Notes: generated from the letters alone by a model not told the origin. Positions 48,964 to 59,222 are shown, counted from the first letter of the stretch. The stretch is DNA of 64,000 nt from Actinoallomurus soli (GCF_024055715.1 NZ_JAMXMV010000004.1:62001-126000), one strand, 5' to 3'. Numbers and translations are program-made.

Positions 48964-49803
48964 CTACTCCGGAGGCCGGTACGGGTCCGCCGGAGGCGAC
49001 TGATCCGACTCCTCGGACCCCGACGAGGTCTCCTTCGGCGCCGGCTGGTCCGTGCTGCCGTAGGCACGCGTCCACTCACCCTCACCCTCCCCGGCCGGCG
49101 GTGCCGGCTGGGCCGGCGGCGCCGACGGGGCGGCCTGGGCGGGTCGCTGCTGATAGTAAGCAGACTGACCGTACGGCTGCTGCGGAAATGGGGACTGTTG
49201 ACCATACGGTTGCTGCATCTGGGGCTGCCCATAGGGCTGTCCCGGCTGACCGTAAGGCTGCTGCTGACCGTACGCCGGTCCGTACGGCGGCGCCGGCTGG
49301 CCGTACCCCTGCGGGTACTGCGGAACGGCGGGCTGGGCCGGCGCCATCGACTGGAACGTGGAGAAGGCGTAGAAAGCGGCCACGGCACCCACCGCGAGCT
49401 TCGCGACGCCGTACAGGAACATCGAGAACTTCGCGCTGGCCGGCACGTCCAGGATGACGCCCGGAGTGTTGCCGCCCGCCGTGAGGCCGGCCAGGATGGC
49501 GATGACCTCGACCAGCCCCATCACGCCGAGCAGGATCGCGCCGGCGAGGGCGACGTTGCGGGCCTGGGCGGTGGGGGGACCTCCCAGCCGGGACGCCAGC
49601 GCCACCGCGACGACGACCACCCCGATGACGGTCAGGCCCGCGAAGAAGTTGTCGTACGCGACGAAGTTGTAGGCGCGGTAGCTGAAGTCCGTCCCCTTGC
49701 CCGTCGATAGGGCGATGAGTCCACTGACGAACTGCAGGGCCACCGAAGCCAGGAGGATCCAGGCACCGGGTCCTCGTAGCCGCTGCGCGGCGTCGTTGTT
49801 CAC
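48964..49803 (-). CDS. Four-helix membrane protein with PYGQ-rich tail
   Basis: A 279-aa membrane protein. Residues 1-150 contain four hydrophobic segments (about 14-32, 52-70, 83-106, 125-147). From about 155 the tail is low-complexity, rich in Pro, Gln, Tyr and Gly with repeated PYGQ units, then acidic and serine-rich. Such tails are common in actinobacterial membrane proteins at the cell pole or septum, but the function is unknown. It lies between whiB and cofD, divergent from cofD. Confidence 0.78.
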   Translation of the reverse strand: MNNDAAQRLRGPGAWILLASVALQFVSGLIALSTGKGTDFSYRAYNFVAYDNFFAGLTVIGVVVVAVALASRLGGPPTAQARNVALAGAILLGVMGLVEVIAILAGLTAGGNTPGVILDVPASAKFSMFLYGVAKLAVGAVAAFYAFSTFQSMAPAQPAVPQYPQGYGQPAPPYGPAYGQQQPYGQPGQPYGQPQMQQPYGQQSPFPQQPYGQSAYYQQRPAQAAPSAPPAQPAPPAGEGEGEWTRAYGSTDQPAPKETSSGSEESDQSPPADPYRPPE

Positions 49804-49901
49804 GCGCTACTCCCTGTCGGTTATCGGATCGACGTCAGCTTCGCACACCGACCCGCGGCCCGTGGGCATCCGCCACTCCCCGAGGTGCCAGACTTGTCCG
49901 C

Positions 49902-50846
49902 ATGCGCATCGTGGCATTGGCGGGCGGAATCGGGGGAGCCCGTTTCCTGCGCGGACTACGGCAGGCCGCCCCGGAGGCGGACATCACCGTTATCGGCAAC
50001 ATCGGCGACGACATTTCACTCTTCGGACTACGCGTCTGTCCCGACCTGGACACCGTGATGTACACCCTCGGCGGTGGCATCAACGAGGAGCAGGGCTGGG
50101 GCCGCGCGGACGAGACCTTCACGATCCGCGAGGAGCTCGCCGCGTACGAGGTCGGCCCCTCCTGGTTCACCCTCGGCGACCGTGACTTCGCGACGCACAT
50201 CGTGCGCACGCAGATGCTCGACGCCGGATATCCGCTGTCCGCCGTGACCGAGGCGCTCTGCGACCGGTGGAAGCCGGGCGTGCGCCTGCTGCCGATGAGC
50301 GACGACCGGGTGGAGACCCACGTCCTCATCGAGGACGAGCAGGGCCGGCGGGCCGTCCACTTCCAGGAGTGGTGGGTGCGCCTGCACGCCCAGGTCCCGG
50401 CCCGCTCGATCGTCGCGGTCGGCGCCGAGGACTCCAAGCCCGCGCCCGGCGTGCTCGAGGCGATCGACGCCGCCGACTTCGTGATCCTCCCGCCGTCCAA
50501 CCCGGTGGTCAGCGTCGGGACGATCCTGTCCGTACCGGGCATCCGCCCGGCGGTCGCGGCCAAGACCGTGGTCGGCGTCTCCCCGATCATCGGCGGCGCG
50601 CCCGTACGCGGCATGGCCGACGCCTGTCTCACCGCGATCGGCGTGGAGACCTCCGCCGGAGCGGTGGCCGCGCACTACGGGGCCGACCTGCTCGACGGCT
50701 GGCTCGTCGACACCGCCGACGCCGCGCTCGAGGGCGACCTCGGCGGCATCGCCGTCCGCTCCCGGCCACTCCTGATGACGGACGTGGACGCGGCCGCGGA
50801 CATCGCCCGCGCCGCCGTCGACCTCGCCGAGGAGCTCTCCGCATGA
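49902..50846 (+). CDS. fbiA: 2-phospho-L-lactate/enolpyruvate transferase (F420 biosynthesis)
   Basis: A 314-aa FbiA/CofD enzyme, which joins the activated phospho-lactyl or enolpyruvyl guanylyl donor to the deazaflavin Fo in making coenzyme F420. Family motifs: N-terminal [55 protein letters not shown] and [13 protein letters not shown]. It overlaps fbiB by ATGA. With fbiC at 53.8 kb most of the F420 pathway is in this window; the donor-making guanylyltransferase is not. Confidence 0.97.
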   Translation: MRIVALAGGIGGARFLRGLRQAAPEADITVIGNIGDDISLFGLRVCPDLDTVMYTLGGGINEEQGWGRADETFTIREELAAYEVGPSWFTLGDRDFATHIVRTQMLDAGYPLSAVTEALCDRWKPGVRLLPMSDDRVETHVLIEDEQGRRAVHFQEWWVRLHAQVPARSIVAVGAEDSKPAPGVLEAIDAADFVILPPSNPVVSVGTILSVPGIRPAVAAKTVVGVSPIIGGAPVRGMADACLTAIGVETSAGAVAAHYGADLLDGWLVDTADAALEGDLGGIAVRSRPLLMTDVDAAADIARAAVDLAEELSA

Positions 50847-52114
50847 GCGCCTACGAGGTGTTCGGGGTCGACGGCCTGCCCGAGGTGCGCCAGGGCGACG
50901 ACGTCGCCGAGCTGATCGCCGGGGCCGGCCTGCGGGACGGTGACGTGGTCGTCGTCACCTCCAAGATCATCAGCAAGGCGGAGGGGCGGACCCTGGTCGC
51001 CGACGACCGGGAGAAGGCGATCGACGCCGAGACCGTTCGCGTCGTGGCGCGAAGGGGCCCCACCCGGATCGTGCAGACCCGCCAGGGCCTGGTCCTGGCC
51101 GCCGCGGGCGTGGACGCCTCGAACACCGCTCCGGGCACGGTGCTGCTCCTCCCCGAGGACCCGGACGCGTCGGCGCGCCGCATCCGCGCGCGCCTGCGCG
51201 AGCTGACCGGAGCACGGGTCGGCGTGATCGTCTCGGACACCCTGGGCCGGCCCTGGCGGCTCGGCCTCACCGACGCCGCCATCGGCGCGGCCGGCGTCGC
51301 GCCGCTGGAGGACCTGCGAGGCCGCGTCGACGCGTACGGGAACCGTCTCGACGCCACGGTCGTCTCGGTCGCCGACGAGATCGCCTCGGCCGCCGAGCTC
51401 GTGAAGGGCAAGCTGGCCGGCGTCCCGGTCGCGGTCGTCCGCGGCCTGGCCGACCACGTGACCGAGGAGGACGGACCGGGCGCGCGGGCGCTCGTCCGCT
51501 CGCCCGACGAGGACATGTTCCGGTACGGCTCGGCGGACGTCCTGACGGCCCGCCGTACGGTACGGGAGTTCGCGCCGGACCCGGTGGACCCGGCGGCGGT
51601 CCGCCGCGCGGTGGCCGCCGCGATCACCGCACCCGCCCCGCACCACACGACCCCCTGGCGGTTCGTGCTCGTCGAGGAGCACAAGGACCGGCTGCTCGAC
51701 GCGATGCGCGACGCCTGGGAGGCCGACCTGCGCGGCGACGGCTTCAGCGAGGAGTCGATCGCCCGGCGGCTCAGGCGCGGCGACGTGCTGCGCCGTGCCC
51801 CGTACCTCGTGGTGCCGTGCCTCGTGGCGGACGGCGCGCACGACTACCCGGACGCGCGCCGGTCCCGAGCCGAGCGCGAGATGTTCCTGGTCGCGATGGG
51901 CGCGGGTGTGGAGAACCTCCTCGTGGCACTGGCCGTCGAGGGCCTCGGCTCGTGCTGGGTGTCGAGCACGCTGTTCTGCGCCGACGTCGTGCGCGAGACG
52001 CTCGGCCTGCCGCAGAACTGGGACCCGATGGGCGCGGTCGGCGTCGGCCACCCCGCCGCTCCCCCGCGCGACCGCCCGCCCCGCGACCCGGACGACTTCA
52101 TCGTGACCCGCTGA
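50843..52114 (+). CDS. fbiB: Bifunctional F420 ligase/dehydro-F420 reductase FbiB
   Basis: A 423-aa two-domain protein. The N-terminal half is CofE, the gamma-glutamyl ligase adding glutamates to F420-0 ([14 protein letters not shown], then [15 protein letters not shown] and DRVDAYGN-type [11 protein letters not shown]). The C-terminal half is a nitroreductase-like FMN domain ([13 protein letters not shown], then [10 protein letters not shown], then GLGSCWVS), which in mycobacteria reduces dehydro-F420-0. The ATG overlaps fbiA. A terminator hairpin follows the stop. Fusion is standard for actinobacteria. Confidence 0.97.
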   Translation: MSAYEVFGVDGLPEVRQGDDVAELIAGAGLRDGDVVVVTSKIISKAEGRTLVADDREKAIDAETVRVVARRGPTRIVQTRQGLVLAAAGVDASNTAPGTVLLLPEDPDASARRIRARLRELTGARVGVIVSDTLGRPWRLGLTDAAIGAAGVAPLEDLRGRVDAYGNRLDATVVSVADEIASAAELVKGKLAGVPVAVVRGLADHVTEEDGPGARALVRSPDEDMFRYGSADVLTARRTVREFAPDPVDPAAVRRAVAAAITAPAPHHTTPWRFVLVEEHKDRLLDAMRDAWEADLRGDGFSEESIARRLRRGDVLRRAPYLVVPCLVADGAHDYPDARRSRAEREMFLVAMGAGVENLLVALAVEGLGSCWVSSTLFCADVVRETLGLPQNWDPMGAVGVGHPAAPPRDRPPRDPDDFIVTR

Positions 52115-52123
52115 GCCGTACGG

Positions 52124-52161
52124 CCGAGGGTTCTCGCCGCCGGAACGACGAGAACCCTCGG
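52124..52161. terminator. Terminator after fbiAB
   Basis: CCGAGGGTTCTCG (52124-52136) pairs perfectly with CGAGAACCCTCGG (52149-52161), a 13-bp stem with a 12-nt loop between convergent genes. Confidence 0.92.
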
Positions 52162-52169
52162 CGGAGCCG

Positions 52170-53147
52170 TCAGGACCGCATCGCGGCCGCCACCTGCGCC
52201 GGAGTCGGGGCGGGGAGGATCCTGGGGAGGGTCTCCCTCAGGCCCAGGCGGGTGGCGTCGCGGAGGTCGAGGCGGCCGTCCGTGGTGCGGAAGCCGTACC
52301 ACTGAAAGGTGTCGACGGCCTGCCGGCCCCGCAGCGCCCAGCGGAACGCGTCGACGGCCTGGGCGCGCAGTGGGTCGGTGCTCACCGCGACGAACGGGTG
52401 ATCGAGCAGGAGGGTGCCCTCCTCGGGGACGATGACCGACGCGGGGTTGGGCCGGTGGGCGTCGTTGTAGGCGACGACCGACTGTTCGGACGCGGCGACG
52501 AGGGGGCGGCGGAGGTCCTGCAGGCCCGCGAAGGAGGCGTAGAGCCGGGCGGGGCCCGGGGCGTGCGGCGCCGTGACGCGGCCGACGGTCGCGCGGGCGG
52601 CCAGCGCCACCGCGACGCCGGCGGCGTCGCGCGCCGGGTCGAGGACGCGCACCGACGCGTGCAGCGGGGCGTTCTTCAGCAGGCGCCAGCTGGCGGCGAT
52701 CCCGTCGTCCCGCAGCTCGGCGGCGACGGCGCGCGGCGCGGCGATCACCACGGGGGACGCGGCGAGGGGCGAGCCGAACCCGACCGCCCGCGCGCCGGCG
52801 GCCCGCGCGCGGTCCAGCCACATCGAGGAGTCGGGCACCCAGGCGTCCACGTCGGACCGGTCGCCCTTCGCCAGGGACCGGACGACCGTTCCCGGGTCCC
52901 GCGCCTCGACCTCGATCTGGGCGCACCGTCCCCCGATCTCGTGCGGCTGCACGTTGAACCGGGCGGCGATCGCGGCGAGCGCGGGGGTGATGTCCGGGGC
53001 CGCCACCACCCCGACCGGCAGGGCCTTGCCGTGACAGGCCTGCGGACGGTCGCGCAGGAGGTACCACCCGGCGGACAGGCCGGCGAGCAGGAGCACGGCG
53101 CCGACGACCAGCAGCCGGATGCGCGGATCCCTCCTGGTCGCGGCCAT
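52170..53147 (-). CDS. Membrane-anchored substrate-binding-like protein
   Basis: A 325-aa protein with an N-terminal membrane anchor (residues about 11-28, LLVVGAVLLLAGLSAGWYLL) and an extracytoplasmic type 2 periplasmic-binding fold (SBP_bac_11-like): PDITPALAAIAARFN, VDAWVPDSSMWLDRA, LLDHPFVAVSTDPLRAQAVDAFRWAL. In related actinobacterial proteins this domain is fused to a C-terminal von Willebrand A domain, missing here. No ABC transporter genes lie nearby. It may be a solute or signal sensor. Confidence 0.82.
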   Translation of the reverse strand: MAATRRDPRIRLLVVGAVLLLAGLSAGWYLLRDRPQACHGKALPVGVVAAPDITPALAAIAARFNVQPHEIGGRCAQIEVEARDPGTVVRSLAKGDRSDVDAWVPDSSMWLDRARAAGARAVGFGSPLAASPVVIAAPRAVAAELRDDGIAASWRLLKNAPLHASVRVLDPARDAAGVAVALAARATVGRVTAPHAPGPARLYASFAGLQDLRRPLVAASEQSVVAYNDAHRPNPASVIVPEEGTLLLDHPFVAVSTDPLRAQAVDAFRWALRGRQAVDTFQWYGFRTTDGRLDLRDATRLGLRETLPRILPAPTPAQVAAAMRS

Positions 53148-53403
53148 GATCCGGAGAATAGCGCGCCGACCGGTCCGCTCTCCCCGCCCTCTACCAGACC
53201 TCCGGGCCCGCTCGCTCCCGTCTCAACGGAGATCAGAGCTTTTTAGGACTACGGGGCTAATTGGGGTCTTGATGTTGGGTCTTTTGGATCTCGCCGTATA
53301 CGGAGGCCGCCGACTAGCTTCGTTCCCGTCATCCCGCCCGTGACCGCGCGCCGACACGGCGTGCCCGGACCGGCGGTAGAGACGATCCCAAGGAGAATCC
53401 CCC

Positions 53404-53775
53404 ATGAAGAAGCTTCTGGCCGCGGGCGTGGCGGCCGCCGCGCTGACGATCACCGGAATCGGCACGGCCCCCGTCGCGTCGGCGAAGACCTCCCACTCGG
53501 ACGTGTCGGCCGCGTCCTGCGTGTACCGGCTCAAGGCCCGGTACAACGTCAAGATCCGCAAGTCCAAGAAGATCAGCGCGACCGCTCTCGGCGTCCTGCC
53601 CCACGGCAAGCCCGTCTGCTCGGACAAGTACGAGCTGGGCGGCAAGTACACCTACAAGGGGTCCTGCAAGGACAGGTACGGCTGGAAGAACCACTGGGAC
53701 CACATCACCTACAAGCCCAAGGGTCACGCCAAGATCGTGGGCTGGGTGCCCAGCACCTGCCTCACCTGGGCCTGA
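53404..53775 (+). CDS. Small secreted SH3-like protein
   Basis: A 123-aa exported protein with a signal peptide (residues 1-27, MKKLLAAGVAAAALTITGIG..APVASA) and a mature domain of about 95 residues that resembles bacterial SH3-like modules (YNVKIRKSKKISATALGVLPHGKPV, then WDHITYKPKGHAKIVGWVPSTCLTW). Four cysteines in the mature part may form two disulfides. The basic surface suggests cell-wall binding. The ATG follows AAGGAGAA. It stands alone downstream of an AT-rich promoter region. Confidence 0.82.
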   Translation: MKKLLAAGVAAAALTITGIGTAPVASAKTSHSDVSAASCVYRLKARYNVKIRKSKKISATALGVLPHGKPVCSDKYELGGKYTYKGSCKDRYGWKNHWDHITYKPKGHAKIVGWVPSTCLTWA

Positions 53776-53777
53776 GC

Positions 53778-53843
53778 GTCCGATCCTGTGCCGTGCCTCC
53801 GGAGACTGCCGCCTCCGGACGCCCCGCCCGTCCGCGGATCGGA
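53778..53843 (+). terminator. Possible terminator structure after the SH3-like gene
   Basis: TCCGATCC (about 53779-53786) can pair with GGATCGGA (53837-53844) around an inner GCCTCCGG hairpin. It lies between convergent genes. Confidence 0.5.
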
Positions 53844-53847
53844 GCCG

Positions 53848-56400
53848 TCAGCCGACGATCGGGAGGAACCGGCCGACGCCGTCGGTCGCCAGCGCCGCGG
53901 CGCGGCGCTCCTCCGGGACCGGGCCGTACAGGGTCGTCCGCTGCCGCGCCGGGCGCCCGGCCTTCGCGGCCAGCTCCTCCAGCGCCGACATCGTCTTGAA
54001 CGAGCCGTTCTCCGAGCCCGCCATCCGGCTGATCGTCTCCTCCATGAGCGTGCCGCCGAGGTCGTTGACGCCGCCCTGGAGGACCTGCGCGCACAGGTCG
54101 TCCTCGAGCTTCACCCACGAGCACTGGATGTTGGGGATCGCCCCGTGCAGGAGGACGCGGGCGAGCGCGTGCACGGCGCGGTTCTCCCGTGCGGTCGGGC
54201 CGGTCCGCGCCAGGCCCGCGAGGTAGATCGGCGCGTTGTGGTGCACGAAGGGCAGCAGGACGAACTCGGTGAAGCCGCCGGTGCGCTCCTGGATCGACCG
54301 GATCAGCTTCAGGTGCGCGACCCAGTGCGCGGGGGTGTCCACGTGGCCGTACATCATCGTGGACGTCGTCGGCAGGCCGATCTCGTGGGCGGTGGTGACG
54401 ACCTCGATCCACGCCGAGGTCGGCAGCTTGCCCTTCGTGAGCACCCAGCGCACGTCGTCGTCGAGGATCTCGGCGGCCGTGCCGGGCAGTGAGTCCACGC
54501 CCGCCGCCTTCGCCTCGAGCAGGAAGTCGCGGACCGACAGGTTCGTCCGGGCGGCGCCGTTGACGACCTCCATCGGGCTGAAGGCGTGCATGTGGATCTC
54601 CGGGGCCCGCCGTTTGACCTCGCGGGCGAGGTCGAAGTAGGCGGTGCCCGGCAGGTCGGGGTGGATGCCGCCCTGCATGCACACCTCGGTCGCCCCGGCC
54701 GCCCAGGCCTCGTCGATCCGCTGCCCGACCTGCTCGATCGACAGCGTGTACGCGTCGGCGTCCGTACGGCGCTGGGCGAACGCGCAGAACCGGCAGCCGG
54801 TGTAGCAGACGTTCGTGAAGTTGATGTTGCGAGTGACGACGTAGGTCACCTCGTCGCCGACGGCGTCGCGGCGCAGGTCGTCCGCCAGCCGGGCCAGGGC
54901 CTCCAGCTCGGGACCGTCGGCGTGCAGCAGGGCGAGGGCGTCCGCGTCGGACAGCCCGGCCGGGTCGCGCTCGGCGTTCCGGAGCGCCGCCGCCACGTCG
55001 GCGTCGAAGCGCTCCGCCGGACGGATCCGCGTCCCCACCTCGGACCAGTCGCCGTACACCTCGTCGAAGTCGTCCCGGCGGTCCTTCGTCCGGCCCTCGG
55101 CGTCGATCGCCACGTGCAGGTCCGTCCGTCCGGCCTCGCCCCAGCTGCCGTCCGGCTCCTGCCAGGGCAGGCCGGCCGGCGTGACGTCCTCGCGGGCCAG
55201 TCCGTCCGGGCCGGCCAGCGCGGCCACGTGGGCGGCGAGGCGCGGGTCGAGCCAGGACTCGCCGCGCCGGACGTACTCGGGGTAGATGGTCAGGCGCTCG
55301 CGCAGCGTGAAGCCGCTGTCGGCGGTGCGGGCGGCCAGCTCGTCGATGTGCGGCCACGGCCGCTCGGGGTTGACGTGGTCGGGGGTCAGCGGCGAGACGC
55401 CGCCCCAGTCGTCGATGCCCGCCCGCAGCATCAGGGCGTACTCGGAGTCGACGAGGTTCGGCGGGGCCTGCACCCGCGCCTTGGGCCCCAGGACGACGCG
55501 CGTCACGGCGATCGTGGCGGCCAGCTCCTCCAGCTCCGCGTCGGGCGTGGCGCGCATCTTGGTGTCCGGCTTGGCGCGGAAGTTCTGGACGATGACCTCC
55601 TGGATCCCGCCGTACTCCCGCATGACCTTGCGGATGGCGAAGATCGACTCGGCGCGGTCGCGGATCGTCTCGCCGATGCCGATGAGGATCCCGGTCGTGA
55701 ACGGGACGTTCGAGCGGCCGGCGTCCTCGAGCACCCGCAGGCGCACGGCCGGGTCCTTGTCCGGGGACCCGAAGTGCGCGCCGCCCTTCTCCTCGAACAG
55801 CCGGCGCGACGTCGTCTCCAGCATCATGCCCATCGACGGCGCGACCGGCCGCAGCCGCTGCAGGTCCCGCCAGCTCATCACGCCGGGGTTGAGGTGGGGC
55901 AGCAGCCCGGTCTCCTCCAGCACGCGGATCGCCATCGCGCGCACGTACGAGAGCGTGTCGTCGTAACCGTGCGCGTGCAGCCACTCGCCGGCCTGTTTCC
56001 AGCGGTCCTCCGGCCGGTCGCCGAGGGTGAACAGCGCCTCCTTGCACCCGAGCGCGGCACCCTGGCGGGCGATCTCCAGAACCTCGTCCGGGCCCAGGTA
56101 GGGCGCGTCCAGACGGCCGGGGACCGTGGCGAACGTGCAGTAGCCGCACCGGTCGCGGCACAGGCGCGTGAGGGGGATGAAGACCTTCCGGCTGTAGGTG
56201 ATCACGCCGGGCCGTCCGGCGGCCTCCAGCCCCGCGTCACGGACGCGGGCGGCGTACGTCAGGAGCGTCTCCAGGTCCTCGCCGCGAGCGTGCAACAGCA
56301 CCTCGGCCTCGGACACGTCGATCGACTTGCCGTCGCGCGCGCGGGCGAGCGCGCGGCGGAGGGCGGTGGGTGAGGGTGCCGGGGCGACCAGATCACTCAT
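53848..56400 (-). CDS. fbiC: F420 precursor Fo synthase FbiC (CofG/CofH fusion)
   Basis: An 850-aa fusion of two radical SAM enzymes that makes the deazaflavin Fo, the chromophore of F420, from tyrosine and a flavin precursor. The CofG half has CRDRCGYC, cysteines at 81, 85 and 88. The CofH half has [10 protein letters not shown] near residue 530. Both halves keep the TIM-barrel features ([51 protein letters not shown]). Start is ATG at 56400. Together with fbiA and fbiB it gives a nearly complete F420 pathway. Confidence 0.98.
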   Translation of the reverse strand: MSDLVAPAPSPTALRRALARARDGKSIDVSEAEVLLHARGEDLETLLTYAARVRDAGLEAAGRPGVITYSRKVFIPLTRLCRDRCGYCTFATVPGRLDAPYLGPDEVLEIARQGAALGCKEALFTLGDRPEDRWKQAGEWLHAHGYDDTLSYVRAMAIRVLEETGLLPHLNPGVMSWRDLQRLRPVAPSMGMMLETTSRRLFEEKGGAHFGSPDKDPAVRLRVLEDAGRSNVPFTTGILIGIGETIRDRAESIFAIRKVMREYGGIQEVIVQNFRAKPDTKMRATPDAELEELAATIAVTRVVLGPKARVQAPPNLVDSEYALMLRAGIDDWGGVSPLTPDHVNPERPWPHIDELAARTADSGFTLRERLTIYPEYVRRGESWLDPRLAAHVAALAGPDGLAREDVTPAGLPWQEPDGSWGEAGRTDLHVAIDAEGRTKDRRDDFDEVYGDWSEVGTRIRPAERFDADVAAALRNAERDPAGLSDADALALLHADGPELEALARLADDLRRDAVGDEVTYVVTRNINFTNVCYTGCRFCAFAQRRTDADAYTLSIEQVGQRIDEAWAAGATEVCMQGGIHPDLPGTAYFDLAREVKRRAPEIHMHAFSPMEVVNGAARTNLSVRDFLLEAKAAGVDSLPGTAAEILDDDVRWVLTKGKLPTSAWIEVVTTAHEIGLPTTSTMMYGHVDTPAHWVAHLKLIRSIQERTGGFTEFVLLPFVHHNAPIYLAGLARTGPTARENRAVHALARVLLHGAIPNIQCSWVKLEDDLCAQVLQGGVNDLGGTLMEETISRMAGSENGSFKTMSALEELAAKAGRPARQRTTLYGPVPEERRAAALATDGVGRFLPIVG

Positions 56401-56564
56401 GCTGGAAACCTACGCCCGCGCCGTATCCGGTCTTCCCACTGCCCCCTGATGCCAGTGCGTATCCAAGTGAGAACGCACCAACCCTGGCCTGCGGGCCGAC
56501 GCTCACGACCAGCGTCCGGTCAGCCGCTCCCTATCCGTACCGGACGGCTCAGGCCACGCGTTGG

Positions 56565-56945
56565 TCAAGCGTGCTTTTCGATCTCTTCGAAGATATCGAT
56601 ATCGGTCTGTTGCTGCCATCCCGGAAGCACGTCCCAATCCGCGACGTAGGATGGCTTCGGGTCGGGAATGTGCTTGTAGATCTGAGCGATCCAACACAGC
56701 GCGACGAAGCGACCCTTTTGTTCTCGGGTGAGTTTGTCGGTCGCCCCGCCGGACACCGCGACGAAATCGGCCACTTGCCGGTAGACCGCACTTGCGGCTT
56801 GGCGTTCCCATTCGGGAGTCTCGTCCCACGGCGCGACGTAGCCGGGCTTGGGGTCACCTGGATAGTGCTTGCGCACTCCGGCGATCCATGCTTCCCGGAA
56901 GATACGGCCGTCTTCGCTTTGCCGGGTGTCCAGCTGTTCCTGCAT
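56565..56945 (-). CDS. Small protein with an internal ~42-residue duplication
   Basis: A 126-aa acidic soluble protein made of two copies of one motif. Copy 1 is at residues about 19-62 (WIAGVRKHYPGDPKPGYVAPWD, then PEWERQ), copy 2 at about 84-124 (WIAQIYKHIPDPKPSYVADWD, then PGWQQQ). The core DPKPxYVAxWDxxPxW is shared. The ATG at 56945 follows GAGGAG. It directly follows the XRE regulator gene (9-bp gap), so the two form an operon. The family is not one I can name; a regulatory or binding role is inferred. GC is visibly lower than the genome. Confidence 0.8.
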   Translation of the reverse strand: MQEQLDTRQSEDGRIFREAWIAGVRKHYPGDPKPGYVAPWDETPEWERQAASAVYRQVADFVAVSGGATDKLTREQKGRFVALCWIAQIYKHIPDPKPSYVADWDVLPGWQQQTDIDIFEEIEKHA

Positions 56946-56954
56946 ATCGTCTCC

Positions 56955-58247
56955 TCAGAGTTCGGCGATTCGTTCGCTGAGTTGAGCCGCCCGGCTGTTG
57001 GACGCCAACGGGGCAAGCTGGGTACGCAAATCTTGGAGCTTGCGCCCGATGTACCCCGACGAGCCGGTCTGTTCTGCTAGTTCGACCGCTTGCCCACCGT
57101 AATCCAGGACCCGGTCCAGGTCCCTGGCCTGCATACCCAGGGCGGCAAGGTCGGTCAGGATGCTTCCGCGCCGACGCGGCGATGTGGCCGTGTCGAGAGC
57201 CTTGATCAGCGCTTCGGAGGCCAAGTCGGCCCGCCCAAGAGCGGCGTAACACGTGCCGCGCTCCTCGGCCAATCGTGAGTCGTCAAAGCGGAGCCAGCCA
57301 CCTGGCATCGCACGCCCGGTCAGCGCCTTCACCTGCTCGGCTTCGTCGAGGGCACGTTGGCACGCGTCAAGGTCCCCCAGCCCGGCATACGCCTCAGCCT
57401 GCACCGCGGCAACCCAATGCCGGGTAGACAATTGCCGGTCACCACGTCGGGCGAGCCTGGCGGCCCCCTCCAAGATCGGCGTCACATCCTCGAATCGGCG
57501 TTCGTACATGCCGAGATAGGCGTGTCGGGTCAAGGCGCACGCCCACAGGTCGAACGCCTCAGCCTCTTTACTGGCATCGGCCGCGAGTTTGTAACAGTGC
57601 GCCGCGTCGGTATACCGGTCGGAGTCAAAGAAGATCTCTCCGGCCAGTTGGAGGAGATCCCCGGTAGCGGCACAGAGTCGCTTGTGCGCGGCGGACGAGT
57701 GCGCCCGGTCGAGGCTTCCGGTCAGCAAGCCCAGTTGTTGCCGTACGACCGGGTACACGGTCCGCTTGGACTCCGACAGGGCATACACCTGCCATAGGTG
57801 GGAGTTCAGCTGCTCGTACTGGCCGATCTGTTCGGAGTCATCGAGAGATCCATCGGTGACGAGATCAGGCACCGCGACCAGCGTTCCCGCGATGCTCAGC
57901 AGACGAAGCAACCCGCGGCGGTTCATGTCCTCCAGTCCATCAGAGTCGACATCGGGTGTAACCACTGTGGCAGCGATAACGCGGCCCTGGAGCACCCGTC
58001 TCTGAGCGGGCGGCGCGTGGACCTGCATCCATGCCGCGTCAATCATCAGTAATTCGTCCAGTTCCTCCCGGCTAACTTGGAGGAGCTCGCAGAGCTTGAA
58101 TCGGTGGTATAGCTGCGGGTCACATTGCCCGCGTTCCCATCGGGCGACGGTGGACCGGTCGGCCCCGAGCGCGGCGGCAAGCGACTCCTGAGTGAAGCCG
58201 CACGTTCTTCGGCGTTCGGCCAGCCGGGGCCGTCGTCCTGTCGTCAT
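56955..58247 (-). CDS. XRE-family regulator with TPR-like C-terminus
   Basis: A 430-aa protein with an N-terminal XRE helix-turn-helix (residues about 5-65: LAERRRTCGFTQESLAAALGADRSTVARWERG) and a long helical domain resembling tetratricopeptide repeats (about 170-420, with LQLAGEIFFDSDRYTDAAHCYKLAADASKEAEAFDLWACAL). This architecture is common in actinomycetes, where such regulators sit beside small accessory operons and may bind peptides. The ATG at 58247 follows GGAGGA. It is divergent from the HATPase gene that heads the putative RiPP operon, so regulation across the 277-bp gap is plausible. Confidence 0.93.
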   Translation of the reverse strand: MTTGRRPRLAERRRTCGFTQESLAAALGADRSTVARWERGQCDPQLYHRFKLCELLQVSREELDELLMIDAAWMQVHAPPAQRRVLQGRVIAATVVTPDVDSDGLEDMNRRGLLRLLSIAGTLVAVPDLVTDGSLDDSEQIGQYEQLNSHLWQVYALSESKRTVYPVVRQQLGLLTGSLDRAHSSAAHKRLCAATGDLLQLAGEIFFDSDRYTDAAHCYKLAADASKEAEAFDLWACALTRHAYLGMYERRFEDVTPILEGAARLARRGDRQLSTRHWVAAVQAEAYAGLGDLDACQRALDEAEQVKALTGRAMPGGWLRFDDSRLAEERGTCYAALGRADLASEALIKALDTATSPRRRGSILTDLAALGMQARDLDRVLDYGGQAVELAEQTGSSGYIGRKLQDLRTQLAPLASNSRAAQLSERIAEL

Positions 58248-58524
58248 CGAGAGTCCTCCAGGCGATGAAACCGACTCGCCATCGTCGGGTTTGCCAACGT
58301 CAGCGTAAGGCGTGAATCGGCGATGCAGCGCGAATGCAGCAGAGATGCCCCACGGTTGCACCAGCACCGCGCCACGGATGCTCTGGGGTGAAGGCGTTCG
58401 CTCGGCTTTCCTGGGAGAGAACCGAGCAACCAGCCATGAGCCGAGCTTGGATCCATCCCAATACGCAGAGTGATTCCACCATCACGGATCTCACTCGATG
58501 ACCCCCGACGGGGAGTGATTCCCT
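58248..58524. promoter_or_regulatory. Divergent promoter region of the RiPP-like island
   Basis: 277 bp between the XRE gene and the HATPase gene, of visibly lower GC than the rest of the window. It contains GATGCAGCG and GAATGCAGCA close together near 58319-58339, which may be half-sites. No hexamer could be fixed with confidence. Confidence 0.4.
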
Positions 58525-59013
58525 GTGCCACTAGAGTCAGCGGTCACCGACCGCACGTCCCCCACACCTCGCCGCCCTGCGTGGCGTGCCCTGCGCGCCC
58601 GGCCCAGCGAGGTGGCCCGGGCACGGTCTTTCGCCTCGTCCGAGGTGTTCGGTCTGCCGTTCGACGCCCACGAGATCGGGCTGATCACCAGCGAGATCGT
58701 CACCAACGCGGTCAACGCCGCCCGCGCGCTGTGCGAATGGCCGGACCACATGTCGCCGATCATCATCCGCATGGTCGTCACCGATCGGTATGTGCACCTG
58801 GCCGTCACCGACCCCGACCACCGGCCCATCGCCGGCCTGGACCAGGGCGGCCAACTCGCCGAGTACGGCCGCGGCCTATCGATCGTCGACCAGTTGGCCG
58901 CCGCGCGCTGGGTGACGTATGACGAGCAGTCCAAGATCGTGCACGTCGTCGTAGCCGCGGACAAGGTCATCCTGACCGACACCGAACTCATGCGGATCGG
59001 GGTGCCGGCGTGA
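58525..59013 (+). CDS. HATPase_c anti-sigma-type ATP-binding protein
   Basis: A 162-aa GHKL ATPase domain resembling RsbW-like anti-sigma kinases: RALRARPSEVARARSFASSEV, then the N-box ITSEIVTNAVNAARA, and a G-box GQLAEYGRGLSIVDQLAA. Such single-domain ATPases are common next to XRE regulators in actinomycetes. The GTG start at 58525 follows GGGGAG. Its stop overlaps the next small ORF as GTGA. It probably regulates the locus, but a kinase target is unknown. Confidence 0.9.
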   Translation: MPLESAVTDRTSPTPRRPAWRALRARPSEVARARSFASSEVFGLPFDAHEIGLITSEIVTNAVNAARALCEWPDHMSPIIIRMVVTDRYVHLAVTDPDHRPIAGLDQGGQLAEYGRGLSIVDQLAAARWVTYDEQSKIVHVVVAADKVILTDTELMRIGVPA

Positions 59014-59135
59014 GCGGCGAACAGATCTCCTGCCAGGTCACCCGGGCCCCCTACGTCCCCGGCTTTTGCAGCGCCCGACGCATCGAGTTCGGCGCCCTCT
59101 CGGCGGCCACAGAACGCCGCGAGCCGGGCCCGTAG
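59010..59135 (+). CDS. Small 41-aa protein, GTGA-overlapped
   Basis: A 41-codon ORF starting at a GTG that overlaps the HATPase stop by 4 bp. It starts VSGEQISCQVTRAPYVPGFC and has two cysteines. The overlap suggests translational coupling, but there is no independent ribosome binding site and no recognised family. It may be real or a read-through product; a hairpin (59159-59190) follows it. Confidence 0.45.
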   Translation: MSGEQISCQVTRAPYVPGFCSARRIEFGALSAATERREPGP

Positions 59136-59158
59136 CGCAGGACCCACAGCCGCGGCCG

Positions 59159-59190
59159 ACCGTGGCTCTGGCGCTTACTCAGGCCACGGT
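59159..59190 (+). promoter_or_regulatory. Intercistronic hairpin before the precursor-like gene
   Basis: ACCGTGGC (59159-59166) and GCCACGGT (59183-59190) form a perfect 8-bp stem 20 bp before the precursor's GGGAGG. It could process or partly terminate the upstream transcript, isolating the precursor gene. Confidence 0.55.
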
Positions 59191-59222
59191 TCTCGTAAGA
59201 GGCACACGCGAAGGGAGGTGTC

